This document shows positions 16,364 to 27,833 of a stretch of DNA of 64,000 nt, one piece after another; positions within the stretch are counted from its first letter, which is position 1, and the number at the start of each line of letters is the position of its first letter. A program made the translations under genes and the position numbers. The stretch lies in NCBI RefSeq assembly GCF_036046055.1, contig NZ_CP107939.1, positions 7,812,001 to 7,876,000 of the forward strand. Direction: 5' to 3'. Below the pieces are notes generated by a model. It made no database searches. It saw only the letters and a program-made list of their open reading frames with translations, and was not told the DNA's origin. The DNA comes from Nocardia sp. NBC_00403 (lineage in GTDB: Bacteria; Actinomycetota; Actinomycetes; Mycobacteriales; Mycobacteriaceae).

Positions 16364-17194
16364 ATGCGGGATGTTCCTGGGCGTCGAATGATGGTGAACG
16401 GCACCGAGATCTACTTCGAAGAGTCCGGCACCGGGGACACCTGGGTGGTGTTCGAATCCGGTGGGGGCGCCGGGCGGACGCTCTGGGATCGGGTGGTCCC
16501 GTTACTGGGGGAAATCGCGCATACCGTCGTCTACGACAGGGCCGGTCGCGGCCGCAGTGGCAGCGCCGCCGAACCGCAGACCATCGACGACATGGCGGCC
16601 ACCCTGGTGGCGTTGGTCCAGGCGCTCACGCCGGGGCGGGTGATCCTGGTGGGCCACAGCATGGGTGGGCTGATCGTCCGTCGCGCCGCCGAAACGCTGT
16701 CGCCAGCTGGGCTCGTCCTCCTCGACCCGACACCGGAAGCCGCTCCGAACTACGACAATTGGGCGCCGACCGCCAAGAAGACCGACCGCATCCTCGCCGT
16801 GCAGCAGGCACTGAGCCACTTTCCACCGCTCATGCGGATGCTGACCCGCTCCTACGGGCGCAAGTTCCCCGCCGACAGCTACGCGACCATGCTGGCCGAG
16901 GACTTCACCCCCGCCGGGCTCGCCACAACCCGGCACGAGATAGCGGCCGTCACGGCGGCGATCGACGAATTCCGCCGCCACCCACCAGAACCGCCGAAAT
17001 CCGGCATCATCGTCATCTCGGCGATCCACGCCGCCCGCTACCAGGCCCGCAATCTCGACCTCATGCGCGAATACCAGAACAGGTACGCCGAACAGGTCGG
17101 CGGGCAATACGAGGACGCCGTCTCCGAGCACATCATCCCCGCAGAGCGACCCGAGCAAATCGCTGCCGCGGTTCGCCGACTGGTGAACGCTTAG
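16364..17194 (+). CDS. alpha/beta hydrolase
   Basis: A 276-residue protein starting at ATG 16364, behind GGGAAGGG. It shows the oxyanion strand VVFESGGGAGRTLWD, the YDRAGRGRSG motif, and the nucleophile elbow LVGHSMGGLIVRR (Ser of GHSMG); the late histidine is in SEHIIPAERPEQIA. It starts an operon with the carotenoid oxygenase at 17212, only 17 bp downstream, and is divergent from a winged-helix regulator. The neighbours suggest a role in processing an apocarotenoid or related ester, by context only. Confidence 0.85.
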   Translation: MRDVPGRRMMVNGTEIYFEESGTGDTWVVFESGGGAGRTLWDRVVPLLGEIAHTVVYDRAGRGRSGSAAEPQTIDDMAATLVALVQALTPGRVILVGHSMGGLIVRRAAETLSPAGLVLLDPTPEAAPNYDNWAPTAKKTDRILAVQQALSHFPPLMRMLTRSYGRKFPADSYATMLAEDFTPAGLATTRHEIAAVTAAIDEFRRHPPEPPKSGIIVISAIHAARYQARNLDLMREYQNRYAEQVGGQYEDAVSEHIIPAERPEQIAAAVRRLVNA

Positions 17195-17211
17195 CATCTC
17201 GGGAGCAGGCG

Positions 17212-18585
17212 ATGGAGCAATCCGGCAAAACCGAGAACCCACGACACCAATCACCCGAGTTCAAGAGCGAAACGTCCCTTCCGAGCTACATGGCCGGTCC
17301 CTACGCACCGGTTGATAACGAGATCGATTCGATCGAATTGGAAGTGGCCGGTGCATTGCCCGCCGAGCTGGATGGACGGTACTTCCGCAACGGGCCGAAT
17401 CCGTTGCCGGGCGAAATAAGCCCCCACTGGTTCGTCGGCGACGGCATGCTGCACGGCGTGCGGCTGCGCAATGGACGGGCACAGTGGTACCGCAACCGGT
17501 GGGTGCGCACGCTGAAGCTCGACCGGGGTTCGCCGCTGCGCGAGGACGGCAGTCTCAATCGGGCCTACAGCACGGCCAACACGTCGATCATTCGCCACGG
17601 CCGACGGCTGCTTGCACTGGTGGAAGGCAGTTTTCCGATCGAAGTCACGCCAGATCTGGACACCGTCGGCGCGTGCGACTTCGCGGGCGCCTTGACCACC
17701 GCTATGACGGCGCATCCGAAGCAAGACCCGATCACCGGGGAATTGCACTTCTTCGGCTACGACATGCGACCACCGTTCGTCACCTACCACCGGCTTTCCG
17801 CCGCGGGCGAATTGGTGTTCAGCACCCCGGTCGACGTGCCCGGGCCAACCATGATGCACGACTTCGCGATCACCGAGAACCACGTAATCTGGCTGGATCT
17901 CCCTGTCACCCTTCAGTTCTCGGGAAAAGGCCTGCCTTTCCAGTGGAGCGACGACTACGGCGCACGCATCGGTGTGATGAGCAAGAACGGCGGCCCCGTG
18001 CGCTGGTTCGAGGTGGAACCCTGCTACGTCTTCCACGTCGGCAACGCCTGTGAAGACGGCTCGGGCCGCATCATCCTGGACGCGATCCGATACGACGCGA
18101 CGGCATGGAACTCCACGTGGCCCGCTTTGGCAGGAGAAACCCCCTCGCCGGGTACCGGCCGCGGTCAGCAGCTCTACCGCTGGACGCTCGACCTCGCGAC
18201 CGGCCGGGTCGCCGAACAGCCGCTCGACGATCGGTCGGTGGAGTTCCCGACCGTCCACGCCCACCACGTCGGCCGCCCGAACCGGCACCTCTACGCGGTC
18301 GAGTGCGAAACCATCGTCAAGTATGACGTCGATACCGGCAAATCCACTGTGCACCAGCTCGGTTCGGGCTGGAACGCGGGCGAAGCGGTGTTCGTCCCCG
18401 CGGCCGACGCGCACAGCGAGGACGAGGGCTGGCTGATATCCCTCGTCATCCACGACGACACGAACGTGCCCTCGCAGCTGCGGATTCTCGACGCCACCGC
18501 CGTCGAAACCGGGCCGGTAGCCGCCGTGCGCCTGCCCCGGCGAGTGCCAATCGGATTCCACGGCAACTGGATCACCGAGGAGTAA
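17212..18585 (+). CDS. carotenoid oxygenase family protein (RPE65/CCD-like)
   Basis: A 457-residue protein starting at ATG 17212 after GGGAGCAGGCG. It begins with LPAELDGRYFRNGPNPLPGE and GDGMLHGVRLRNGRAQWYRNRWV, the standard entry to the seven-bladed propeller. The four iron-binding histidines can be placed in MTAHPKQDP, TMMHDFAIT, VFHVGNACED and the final PIGFHGNW. These non-haem iron enzymes cleave or isomerise C=C bonds of carotenoids, stilbenes or phenylpropenes with O2. It forms an operon with the hydrolase at 16364, and a hairpin terminator follows at 18602. Confidence 0.9.
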   Translation: MEQSGKTENPRHQSPEFKSETSLPSYMAGPYAPVDNEIDSIELEVAGALPAELDGRYFRNGPNPLPGEISPHWFVGDGMLHGVRLRNGRAQWYRNRWVRTLKLDRGSPLREDGSLNRAYSTANTSIIRHGRRLLALVEGSFPIEVTPDLDTVGACDFAGALTTAMTAHPKQDPITGELHFFGYDMRPPFVTYHRLSAAGELVFSTPVDVPGPTMMHDFAITENHVIWLDLPVTLQFSGKGLPFQWSDDYGARIGVMSKNGGPVRWFEVEPCYVFHVGNACEDGSGRIILDAIRYDATAWNSTWPALAGETPSPGTGRGQQLYRWTLDLATGRVAEQPLDDRSVEFPTVHAHHVGRPNRHLYAVECETIVKYDVDTGKSTVHQLGSGWNAGEAVFVPAADAHSEDEGWLISLVIHDDTNVPSQLRILDATAVETGPVAAVRLPRRVPIGFHGNWITEE

Positions 18586-18601
18586 CGGCAGGCAGTACCG
18601 G

Positions 18602-18627
18602 GCTCGCTCAACTCGGCATGAGCGAGC
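18602..18627 (+). terminator. hairpin after the carotenoid oxygenase operon
   Basis: A perfect 9-bp stem (GCTCGCTCA / TGAGCGAGC) with an 8-nt loop, followed by GTTTA. It begins 16 bp after the stop codon at 18585. Confidence 0.6.
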
Positions 18628-18732
18628 GTTTACCCCCGCCTGCCCGGAGTGTGTCGGGCCTTGAAGGCCCTGGATAGCTCGGAACAAGCGACGCTGAATC
18701 ACCGCAATGTATTCGCGCAATGCCACACAATA

Positions 18733-18765
18733 GCGAAGCCGCAGGTCGATGACCTGCGGCTTCGC
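18733..18765 (-). terminator. terminator of the tmRNA gene
   Basis: A perfect 15-bp stem (GCGAAGCCGCAGGTC on the left) with a GAT loop, placed 8 nt past the tmRNA 3' end. On the minus strand it is followed by TATTGTGT, a weak U-rich tail. Confidence 0.8.
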
Positions 18766-18772
18766 TGTTCAG

Positions 18773-19142
18773 TGGAGCTGCCGGGAATCGAACCCGGGTC
18801 CTCCGCCGCGTCTTCAGGGCTTCTCCGTGTGCAGTTCGCTAGGTCTCTGCTCGGATCTCCGGGTCTCGCGAACAAGCTCGGATGACGATCCCAGTCACTG
18901 TTCGATGTCCCGTCCGACTCCGTGACCGAGCCGAACGGTAATTCCCTCTAGCTGATGCCAGTACCCGGGTCGAGGGACGAACCCGGACTGACAGAGACGA
19001 CCTGGCTACTTAGGCAGCGAGGGCGTACTCGCGCTGATTGGAATCGGCGCTTAATTGGTTGCAACGACGCTTACGGTGGTCTCTTGCCTGCACCGACACG
19101 CTTCCCCTAAATCTACGTACAAAGTCGAAACCGTTCAGCCCC
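18773..19142 (-). ncRNA. ssrA: transfer-messenger RNA (tmRNA)
   Basis: About 370 nt on the minus strand. The 5' end GGGGCTGAACGGTTTCGACT (19142 downward) pairs with CAGCTCC at the 3' end to form the tRNA-Ala-like acceptor. The 3' part holds GGTTCGATTCCC, the T arm. The resume codon opens a reading frame at 19048-19010 that encodes ADSNQREYALAA and then stops; the tail YALAA is the degradation tag end used by ClpXP-type proteases. The terminal CCA is not encoded. It rescues stalled ribosomes together with SmpB, encoded nearby at 20089-20562 on the same strand. Confidence 0.97.
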
Positions 19143-19228
19143 ATACGTCCCGACACCTTGTCGGGCTAGTCATGTTAACACTCGGCGATGCCTGATTCAT
19201 TCCATTATCCGGGTGGGTCCTGTGGTGG

Positions 19229-20092
19229 TCAGTTCGCAGCGATGAGGCCGACCGCGACGAGCGCGAGCAACATGCCGACCTGCTGCATGCGACCCACCCG
19301 TTCGCCGAGCAACACCATCGCCAATAGCACGGTCGCGGCCGGATAGAGCGAACCGATCACACTGACGAGCGACAGCAGCGATCCATGGAAGGCATACAGC
19401 AGCGCCGCGTTGGCGATGGTGTCGAGGACGCCGATGTAGGCCGCCAATCGCAGTGGTTCGCCGCGCAACGTCTGGAACTCCCCGGCGGCCAGCGCGGTCA
19501 GCCACACCACGGTGGTGGCCGCGACACGCTGTGCGACCAGTGGCCATAGCCCCGCGCTCGCGTGCGTTTCGTGGAGAAAGAAGAACGCGAAGCCGAAGGC
19601 CGCACCCGATCCGACGGTCAACAGCGCAACGCTGCGGGTGAATCGCAGCTCGCGACCGCCGGTGATCTCCTCGGTGACATCATCCGGCGCTTCCCGGCTG
19701 ACCAGCACGACGGCCAGCAGCGCGAGCGCGATGCCGCCGAAGGCGAGCGCGCCGGGACGTTCCCCGATCACCAGACCGGCCAGCACCGGAATACCCGCAA
19801 CCAGTACCGCAGTCAACGGCGATACCACCGCCATCGGGCCGCGTGCCAACGCCGCGTAGAACCACCACACCGCCAAGCCGCTGGCCACTCCCGCCGCCAG
19901 GCCCCAACCCATCGACGCAAGGTCCGGGTTGCCGCCGACCAACGGCGCGAGGGCAAGCACCAACAGCCCCGAAATCGGATAGGAAACAACGACTATCCGC
20001 AGTGCGGTTACCCGCCGTGCCGCCACTCCGCCGAAGAAGTCGCTGACTCCGTAGCCGGCAGCAGCAACCAACGCCAGCAGGACAGCTGTCAC
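19229..20092 (-). CDS. DMT-superfamily (EamA) transporter
   Basis: A 287-residue membrane protein with about ten helices in two EamA repeats: the first opens [20 protein letters not shown] and the second [19 protein letters not shown]. The motif [33 protein letters not shown] and its later echo [31 protein letters not shown] are the family signature. It starts with GTG 20092 in a GTGA overlap with the smpB stop, so it is coupled to smpB. The substrate is unknown (amino acids or metabolites in other members). Confidence 0.88.
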   Translation of the reverse strand: MTAVLLALVAAAGYGVSDFFGGVAARRVTALRIVVVSYPISGLLVLALAPLVGGNPDLASMGWGLAAGVASGLAVWWFYAALARGPMAVVSPLTAVLVAGIPVLAGLVIGERPGALAFGGIALALLAVVLVSREAPDDVTEEITGGRELRFTRSVALLTVGSGAAFGFAFFFLHETHASAGLWPLVAQRVAATTVVWLTALAAGEFQTLRGEPLRLAAYIGVLDTIANAALLYAFHGSLLSLVSVIGSLYPAATVLLAMVLLGERVGRMQQVGMLLALVAVGLIAAN

Positions 20093-20562
20093 CGCATGCC
20101 TTTGACCCGCCGCCCCAGCTCGCGAGTGACCTCACGCTCGGCTGTGCGCCTGGCGAGATCTTGCCGCTTGTCGTAGTCCTGTTTGCCCTTGGCCAGCGCG
20201 AGCTCGACCTTCACCTTGCCGTCGGAGAAGTACATCGACAACGGCACCAGTGTCTGGTTGCCCTCACGCGACTTGCCGACCAGCCGCTCGATCTCGCGCT
20301 TGTGCAGCAACAGCTTGCGTACCCGGCGCGGCGAGTGATTGGTCCAGGTGCCGTGGCTGAACTCCGGAATGTGCAGCGCGCGCAGCCACACCTCACCGTT
20401 GTCGACGGTCGCGAAGGCATCCACCAGCGAGGCCTTGCCCTCGCGCAGGCTCTTGACCTCGGTACCCACCAGCGCGATCCCGGCCTCGAAGGTTTCCAGG
20501 ATCGTGTAGTTGTGCCGCGCCCGGCGGTTGGTCGCGATGACCTTGCGCCCTTGTTCCTTCAT
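20089..20562 (-). CDS. smpB: SsrA-binding protein
   Basis: A 157-residue protein started at ATG 20562 ([19 protein letters not shown]). It has the OB-fold core [38 protein letters not shown], the conserved [22 protein letters not shown], and the basic C-terminal tail [28 protein letters not shown] that enters the decoding centre. It binds tmRNA, whose gene lies 0.95 kb downstream. It overlaps the DMT transporter by 4 bp. In mycobacteria smpB follows ftsX directly; here recQ, phoA and a phosphatase lie between. Confidence 0.97.
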   Translation of the reverse strand: MKEQGRKVIATNRRARHNYTILETFEAGIALVGTEVKSLREGKASLVDAFATVDNGEVWLRALHIPEFSHGTWTNHSPRRVRKLLLHKREIERLVGKSREGNQTLVPLSMYFSDGKVKVELALAKGKQDYDKRQDLARRTAEREVTRELGRRVKGMR

Positions 20563-20634
20563 AACGAGAAGCTTAAAGTGACGCCGCAACGGGATTATTC
20601 CCAGGTCGTAACCCGCTGGCTACCGCGGCGCGTG

Positions 20635-20883
20635 CTATCCGCCCGGTCGCAGCATCAGGTACACCAGCAGCACGGCGACGAAGGCGGCCACGAGTAGGAC
20701 CGTCGAGGCGCGCGGCAGGGCAGGATGGCGGCGCAGCGGTGGCGGACGATGGCGCAGCCACACCGATTCGACCGAGGGGTCGTGGGTGCTGCGTTGATAC
20801 GGCAGCGCATCCCCGGCATCGCGAGCAGGGTAGTCGACGGAGCCGCCGGACGCGTCGTCCGCTGGGCCATCACCGGTTGCCAT
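20635..20883 (-). CDS. small C-terminally anchored membrane protein (82 aa)
   Basis: It starts at ATG 20883. The first 55 residues are polar (DGPADDASGGSVDYPARD, SVESVWLRHRPPPLRRHPALPRA); a single hydrophobic helix (STVLLVAAFVAVLLVYLML) ends the protein. This is a tail-anchored topology. It lies 72 bp upstream of smpB on the same strand. I do not recognise the family; its position upstream of smpB is the only context. Confidence 0.6.
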   Translation of the reverse strand: MATGDGPADDASGGSVDYPARDAGDALPYQRSTHDPSVESVWLRHRPPPLRRHPALPRASTVLLVAAFVAVLLVYLMLRPGG

Positions 20884-20950
20884 ACGCAGCACCGTAGCCG
20901 CCGGACCGAGGCTGCGCCGGAATTACCGGGTGGCGCAATGCGATGGGAAC

Positions 20951-22057
20951 TCAGGCGAGACGGCGGGCGAATGCCTCGTCGGCTCCACCATTTGCGAGGT
21001 CGACGGTGACAATCCTCAGGTCGGCCGTGCTCGCGGTGAGTTCCATGACCATGTAGCCGAGCTGGTGATAGTTCTCGAACAGCACAGGATGGGTGCCACC
21101 CGGAGTCAGCTTCGGCTCCGCGCCAACGGTTTTGGCGGCGGCGCCGGAGATGATCTGCCGGGTGCCCTTCGATTCCGAGGTCGGCTCGAGCACCTGCAGC
21201 GAGTGGTCGTGTCCGGACAGAATGAAGTGGCACTTGCCGACGACATGGTCCTCGAAGAACCGCTTGGCGTGGATGCCGTTCAGCGGCTCGATCGCAAGCC
21301 CCTCATAGCGGCCGGCGTCGCCGCGCGGACCGTTGTTGAGGTAGGGCTGGTGGGTGCAGGCGATCTTCCACTTCGCAGGGGACTCGGTGATGGCGCGATC
21401 CAGCCAGGCGCGCTGCTCGTTCATGAACTGACCGTCGACCGTCCAATACGGGTCGAACAGCGGCGGGATGTAGGAGGCCAGCGGATTGATGTCGAGGACG
21501 AAGAACTCGACCACCGGATTCTCTTCGGGTAGCCGCACCGAGTAGTACCGGCTCGGCATCCACCAGCGTGCGGAGTGCGCGTGATACTCGACCTCGTTGT
21601 TGCCGCGCAGCAACCAGCCGCCGTCGCCGCCGAAGATCGAGCTGGTGTCGTGGTTGCCGAGCACCATCAGCCACGGGAAATCCAGTCCGGCATTGGGGTT
21701 CTCGAACTTGTCCGCGAACTGGACGTCGACACCGCTGTTGGGGCCGCTCTCGTAGATGTTGTCGCCGAGGCCGAGCGCCAGCGAAAACGGTTGGCGGCGA
21801 TGGTGTTCGCGCATGGCGTCGGCGACGGCCCACTGGCTGCGGGTGCCGGTGCCCGCATCACCGGTGACGAGCACACGCACGGTGCGCTCGGCAGGAAAAG
21901 CGAATTTGGACACGCCCGCCTCGACCGGCACGGCATCGGCGGGCGAAAGACCCACCAGCGACGCACCCGCCGCAGCGGTCGCCGCGCCCGCTAGAAAGCC
22001 CCGTCGCCCGATCCTGCTGTCACCCGTCACGCGCTGTCCTCCACTCATGATCGACAC
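20951..22057 (-). CDS. Tat-exported metallophosphatase (purple acid phosphatase-like)
   Basis: About 368 residues from GTG 22057 (ATG 22048 is equally possible). The N-terminus has the twin-arginine motif RIGRRGFLAGAATAAAG and an ADAVPVEA cleavage region. The metallophosphoesterase motifs appear in order: VLVTGDAGTG, LGLGDNIYESG, WLMVLGNHDTSS, IACTHQPYLNN and ILSGHDHSLQVLEP, which supply the Asp, Asn and His ligands of the dinuclear metal site. It probably releases phosphate outside the membrane. It is followed by phoA-like phosphatase 110 bp upstream on the same strand, suggesting a phosphate-scavenging pair. Confidence 0.88.
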   Translation of the reverse strand: MSIMSGGQRVTGDSRIGRRGFLAGAATAAAGASLVGLSPADAVPVEAGVSKFAFPAERTVRVLVTGDAGTGTRSQWAVADAMREHHRRQPFSLALGLGDNIYESGPNSGVDVQFADKFENPNAGLDFPWLMVLGNHDTSSIFGGDGGWLLRGNNEVEYHAHSARWWMPSRYYSVRLPEENPVVEFFVLDINPLASYIPPLFDPYWTVDGQFMNEQRAWLDRAITESPAKWKIACTHQPYLNNGPRGDAGRYEGLAIEPLNGIHAKRFFEDHVVGKCHFILSGHDHSLQVLEPTSESKGTRQIISGAAAKTVGAEPKLTPGGTHPVLFENYHQLGYMVMELTASTADLRIVTVDLANGGADEAFARRLA

Positions 22058-22167
22058 CAGATGTCCCGGCGCCCATCCTCACCTATGGCGAAGGAGGATG
22101 GGCACGCGGTCCCGCAGCACTCGGTGCATCGATATTCCAGTAGTGGATCCCGCGGTCGCGCGAGGCG

Positions 22168-23655
22168 TCATTTGCCGATGGCCGGCTGCTTGTTCCGATC
22201 CAGACCGAGCGCGTCGGAGATGGTGAAGAACATGTCGGTCTGGTCGGTGAGCCCGACAACATTCGCGGCGCGCGGACCGTAGGCGGCGACTCGCACCTGG
22301 GTACCGGTGTGCTCCTGGGAACTGCCTTCTTCACCGTTGCCGTAGGAGATGCCGATCTCGGCGCCGTCCTTGGTGAAGACCTTGCTGGTCAACGAGGCGG
22401 ACTTGGTGTCGAGCGGCACGATTTGGCTGGCCTGCGCGTGGTCGGCGGTGACGATCACCAGGGTATTGCCGTCGTTCTCGGCGAATTCGAGAGCCGCCTG
22501 CACCGCCTCGTCCAGATCGACGGTCTCGCCGACCTGCCCGCACGGGTTCGCGGCATGGTCCTGCTTGTCGATCGAGGCGCCCTCCACCTGGAGGAAGAAG
22601 CCGTCCTTGCGGTCCTTCAGCAAGTCGATCGCCTTGCGGGTCATGCCGGCCAGATCGGGCTGAGTGGCGGGCCGGTTCGCATTCGGGTGGCAGGTCTGCG
22701 CGGGCAGGTTCAGCCCGTCGCGCACGGCCTTCGCGCCGTCCCAGCGGATCGGCAGATTGCCCGGGGCGAACAGACCGAGCAGCGGTGTGTCCTGGTCGGC
22801 CTTCGACACCGCCTCCAAACCGGCGCGATCGGCGACGAGGTTGTAGCCGCGCGCCTTGGCTTGATCGTGCAGCGTCTGTCCCTGCCATTGGCCGGCAGCA
22901 GCCTTCTGTTCGAAGCTCTTCGCGCCACCGCCCAGTGTGATGTCGGCGCGGGTGTTGAGCAGCTGTTCACTGATCGAGCCGAGGCCGCCCTGCTCGAGCG
23001 CGTTGGTCGGGCATTGCAGCGCCGTTTCCTCGGGGCCATAGCACCTGCGGTAGGTGACGTGCGCGCCGAGCACAGCGGGTGTCGCGTCCTGGAGCTCGGC
23101 GGTGGTCACGTTTCCGGTGGCCTTGCCGTTGGCCTTAGCGATCTCCAGCAGATTGGCCCGTGCGGCGCCGTGGAGGTCGACACCGATGGCTCCGTTGTAC
23201 GTCTTGGTCCCGGTCGCCCAGGCGCTGCCGCTCGCCGCGGAATCGGTGGCGTAGTCCGGCTTTCCAGTGGCCTTGTCGAGGGAATAGTGCGTATAGGAAC
23301 CGGTGAGCGGCAGCGCGTCGATGCCCTTGAAGTAGCCGCCCGCGCCCTCGGCTACGTTGCGCGCCACCGTGATTTCCGAATCGCCCATGCCGTCACCGAT
23401 CAACAGGATGACGTTCTTGGCCTGATTGCCGTTGAGTGCGGCGCGCAGCGCGTCGGTGCGGTCTCCCGTGGTCCGACGAGCGCCGCCGTGCTGACTCGGG
23501 TCGCCGGTGGCAGCAGGGGTGATGAGCTCGCCGTTGCCTCGGCTCGTGGATTCGGAGGACCCGCAGGCGGCCAGCACCCCGACGAGAACGGCGGCACCGA
23601 TGACAGCACCGGCACGGAGCCGACGAGGCGTGGAGGGCGACCAGACAGCGGGCAT
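22168..23655 (-). CDS. phoA: alkaline phosphatase, lipoprotein form
   Basis: A 495-residue protein from ATG 23655, with GATGGAG upstream. The signal ends in [11 protein letters not shown], a lipobox, so it should be anchored as a lipoprotein. The PhoA-type active site is clear: [20 protein letters not shown] (Asp metal ligand), [16 protein letters not shown] (nucleophile Ser), [21 protein letters not shown] (metal ligands), [14 protein letters not shown] and [14 protein letters not shown] (last His). It hydrolyses phosphomonoesters. It sits directly beside another exported phosphatase (20951-22057), and both are probably phosphate-starvation genes; no Pho box was recognised with confidence. 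Confidence 0.93.
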   Translation of the reverse strand: MPAVWSPSTPRRLRAGAVIGAAVLVGVLAACGSSESTSRGNGELITPAATGDPSQHGGARRTTGDRTDALRAALNGNQAKNVILLIGDGMGDSEITVARNVAEGAGGYFKGIDALPLTGSYTHYSLDKATGKPDYATDSAASGSAWATGTKTYNGAIGVDLHGAARANLLEIAKANGKATGNVTTAELQDATPAVLGAHVTYRRCYGPEETALQCPTNALEQGGLGSISEQLLNTRADITLGGGAKSFEQKAAAGQWQGQTLHDQAKARGYNLVADRAGLEAVSKADQDTPLLGLFAPGNLPIRWDGAKAVRDGLNLPAQTCHPNANRPATQPDLAGMTRKAIDLLKDRKDGFFLQVEGASIDKQDHAANPCGQVGETVDLDEAVQAALEFAENDGNTLVIVTADHAQASQIVPLDTKSASLTSKVFTKDGAEIGISYGNGEEGSSQEHTGTQVRVAAYGPRAANVVGLTDQTDMFFTISDALGLDRNKQPAIGK

Positions 23656-23889
23656 AAGCGAAACTCCATCGTGTTCGTAGATAGCTCGGACGCGCCGAGC
23701 TCGGTGATGTCGCAGGAACGAAGAGACACCATCGGCAATCAGTCGGTTACCGAGCGGTTGGCCACTCAGCGCCGCGACTACCTGCGCCGATTGCGGTCGG
23801 CATCCGAAATATTCAGCAGCACAGCCACTTTCAGGTGATCCGAGGAGCGGAACCCGCGCCATGCGTAGATGGTCATGACGTGCAGAATG

Positions 23890-25809
<1,920 letters not shown>

Positions 25810-25994
25810 CCTACGAGCGCCGTCCGCCGGCGAAGGCCGCACACCGGGCCCGAACGCGAGTGACACTGCCGGTACTCCACATGTGCACAACGAATCTCGT
25901 CATCCGCGCTGTCGGCTCCGCCAAACCGCGGAACGCCGGAACCCAAGGGGCGGACTCTGCCCCACAGATCCCGGCGTGCACGGAGGTCACGACG

Positions 25995-26900
25995 CTATTC
26001 GCGGACGTAGTAGCGCAGCGTGGCGTAGGCGGTGACAGCGGCGAAGACCACACCGATCGGGGCGATGGTCAGCGCGACCACCGCGATGTCGTCCCCGGTG
26101 ACATGCGGAAAGACATTGCTGTCGAACAGCTGCCCGAGCGCCCGATCGACCACCATGGGACGCGCGATGAGCAGGCCGAGGATCGCGAGCACCGAGCCGA
26201 TGACCGCCGCAACGACCGCCTCCAGCAGGAACGGCAGCTGTGTGTACCAGCGCGTCGCGCCGACCAGCCGCATGATCCCCACCTCCTCGCGGCGGGTGAA
26301 CGCAGCGATCTGCACCATATTCGCGATCAGCATCAGCGCCGCGAGCGCCATCACAAGAGCCAAACCGAATGCCGCGTTGCGCAGCCCGTCGAAGATGCTG
26401 ACCAGCCGGTCGACGATCTCCTTGTCGTTGAGGACCTGCTGCACACCGGGCCGCGCATGGTACGTCTGGAAGATCCGCTCGTACTGATCGGCATCGGTCA
26501 TCTTCACCCGCAACGAGGCGGGCAGCCGGGTGTCCTGGATCATGTCGATCATCTCGGGCTGGCCCTTGAAGGTCACCTCGGTGGCTTCCTTCATCGCTTC
26601 CGTGCTGTTGACGAACTGGACCGACACCACGCCGCCGGTCTTCTTGAGTTCCGACATCAGCGACTGGCAGGGCGCCTGGGAGCACTCGAGGTCACTCGCC
26701 GAGACATCGTCGGTGAGATACAACCGTATCTCGACCCGATCCATGAAGTAGTTCTCGGTCTTGTCGGCGATCCGCACCGCGAGCAGACCACCGCCCAGCA
26801 TGGTGAGCGACACCGCGGTGGTGAGGATCATCGCGATGGTCATCGTGACATTGCGGCGCAGGCCGGTGATGACCTCGCCGAACAGGAATCCGAAGCGCAT
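25995..26900 (-). CDS. ftsX: cell division membrane protein FtsX
   Basis: A 301-residue protein from ATG 26900, sharing one base with the ftsE stop (TAATG). A first helix follows [40 protein letters not shown]; the extracellular domain (about residues 45-165) holds SQAPCQSLMSELKKTGG with a cysteine pair; three more helices form the C-terminal FtsX domain (ALVMALAALMLIANMVQIAAFTRREEVGIMRLVGATRW). It is the permease-like partner of FtsE, driving peptidoglycan hydrolase activation at the septum. Confidence 0.97.
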   Translation of the reverse strand: MRFGFLFGEVITGLRRNVTMTIAMILTTAVSLTMLGGGLLAVRIADKTENYFMDRVEIRLYLTDDVSASDLECSQAPCQSLMSELKKTGGVVSVQFVNSTEAMKEATEVTFKGQPEMIDMIQDTRLPASLRVKMTDADQYERIFQTYHARPGVQQVLNDKEIVDRLVSIFDGLRNAAFGLALVMALAALMLIANMVQIAAFTRREEVGIMRLVGATRWYTQLPFLLEAVVAAVIGSVLAILGLLIARPMVVDRALGQLFDSNVFPHVTGDDIAVVALTIAPIGVVFAAVTAYATLRYYVRE

Positions 26901-27589
26901 TACCGGCCCACCCCGTAGACACCGGTCGCGTCATCGCGCACCAGACGCCCGCGATCGAGCTCGACCACCCGCCTGCGCATCGCATCGACGATGTGGTTGT
27001 CGTGGGTGGCCATCACCACCGTCGTGCCGGTGCGGTTGATCCGCTCCAGCAGCAGCATGATGTCGCTGCTGGTGTCGGGATCGAGATTGCCGGTCGGCTC
27101 GTCGGCGAGCAGCACGAGCGGATGGTTCACGAACGCCCTGGCGATCGCCACGCGCTGCTGCTCACCACCCGACAGCTCGCTGGGCAGCCGATCGGCCTTA
27201 CCGCCGAGACCGACCATGTCGAGCACCTCGGGGACCGTGCGGTCGATGAACTGCTGGCGCTTGCCGATCACCTCCAACGCGAACGCGACATTCTGCTGGA
27301 CGGTCTTCTGCTGTAGCAGCCGGAAGTCCTGGAACACGCAGCCGATGCGCTGGCGCAACTTCGGCACCCGCCGCCCCGGCAACCGGTCGACCCGGAAGTC
27401 GGCGACCTGTATCTCACCGGAGGTGGGCGCCTCCTCCTTGAGGAGCAGGCGCATGAAGGTCGACTTGCCGGAACCGGACGGTCCGATGATGAAGACGAAT
27501 TCGCCCTTGTCCACATCGACGGTGATGTTGTCCAGCGCGGGTCGCGTCGAGGTCTTGTATGACTTGGTGACGTTCCGCATGGTGATCAC
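26900..27589 (-). CDS. ftsE: cell division ATP-binding protein FtsE
   Basis: A 229-residue ABC ATPase. GTG 27589 is chosen because it gives the conserved M-I-T-M-x-x-V-T-K-x-Y start and the family length. Walker A is [19 protein letters not shown]; the Q loop is [12 protein letters not shown]; the signature is [15 protein letters not shown]; Walker B is [13 protein letters not shown]; the switch histidine is in [11 protein letters not shown]. It pairs with FtsX and links ATP hydrolysis to cell-wall cleavage at division. Between it and mscS lies a tiny membrane ORF. Confidence 0.97.
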   Translation of the reverse strand: MITMRNVTKSYKTSTRPALDNITVDVDKGEFVFIIGPSGSGKSTFMRLLLKEEAPTSGEIQVADFRVDRLPGRRVPKLRQRIGCVFQDFRLLQQKTVQQNVAFALEVIGKRQQFIDRTVPEVLDMVGLGGKADRLPSELSGGEQQRVAIARAFVNHPLVLLADEPTGNLDPDTSSDIMLLLERINRTGTTVVMATHDNHIVDAMRRRVVELDRGRLVRDDATGVYGVGR

Positions 27590-27674
27590 GGGGAGCCAGT
27601 GTAACCAGCAACCGGCTGACCACTGCATGGCCGAGGACCGTCCACGGTGTGCGGACGCTGCCCGCGCCTCGGCC

Positions 27675-27833
27675 TCATCGGGTGGGTACTGCCGGAAGCA
27701 CTCCTGCCGGAACGATGTTCAGAGTGGGATTAGATCCGGCTGGAATGGGATTATCCGGCTTGACGAACACATACAGCACGAATGTGACGACCCAGGTTGC
27801 CATCAGGATCGCCGTGGATCTACGAGGTCTCAC
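27675..27833 (-). CDS. very small membrane protein between mscS and ftsE (52 aa)
   Basis: A minus-strand frame starts at GTG 27833 behind GGGAGGGAATCA, inside the last codons of mscS (14-bp overlap), and ends at TGA 27675. It encodes a basic start (RPRRSTAIL), one hydrophobic helix ([14 protein letters not shown], about residues 11-24) and a proline-rich tail ([20 protein letters not shown]). In M. tuberculosis a proline-rich membrane protein gene occupies the same slot between the MscS-like gene and ftsE, which supports a conserved function near the FtsEX complex. That homology is by position and composition only. Confidence 0.65.
   Translation of the reverse strand: MRPRRSTAILMATWVVTFVLYVFVKPDNPIPAGSNPTLNIVPAGVLPAVPTR

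Noticed and set aside
16249..18585. A 778-residue plus-strand frame merging hydrolase-region DNA with the carotenoid oxygenase
   Set aside because: The first 320 residues are Arg/Pro-rich antiframe text over the real hydrolase. A good start with a ribosome site exists at 17212.
23656..23889. Pho box upstream of phoA
   Set aside because: No direct repeats with convincing spacing were found by eye, so no site is claimed.
25947..25963. GGGGC/GCCCC hairpin in the gap between recQ and ftsX
   Set aside because: Only five base pairs and no T run, so it is not supported as a terminator.
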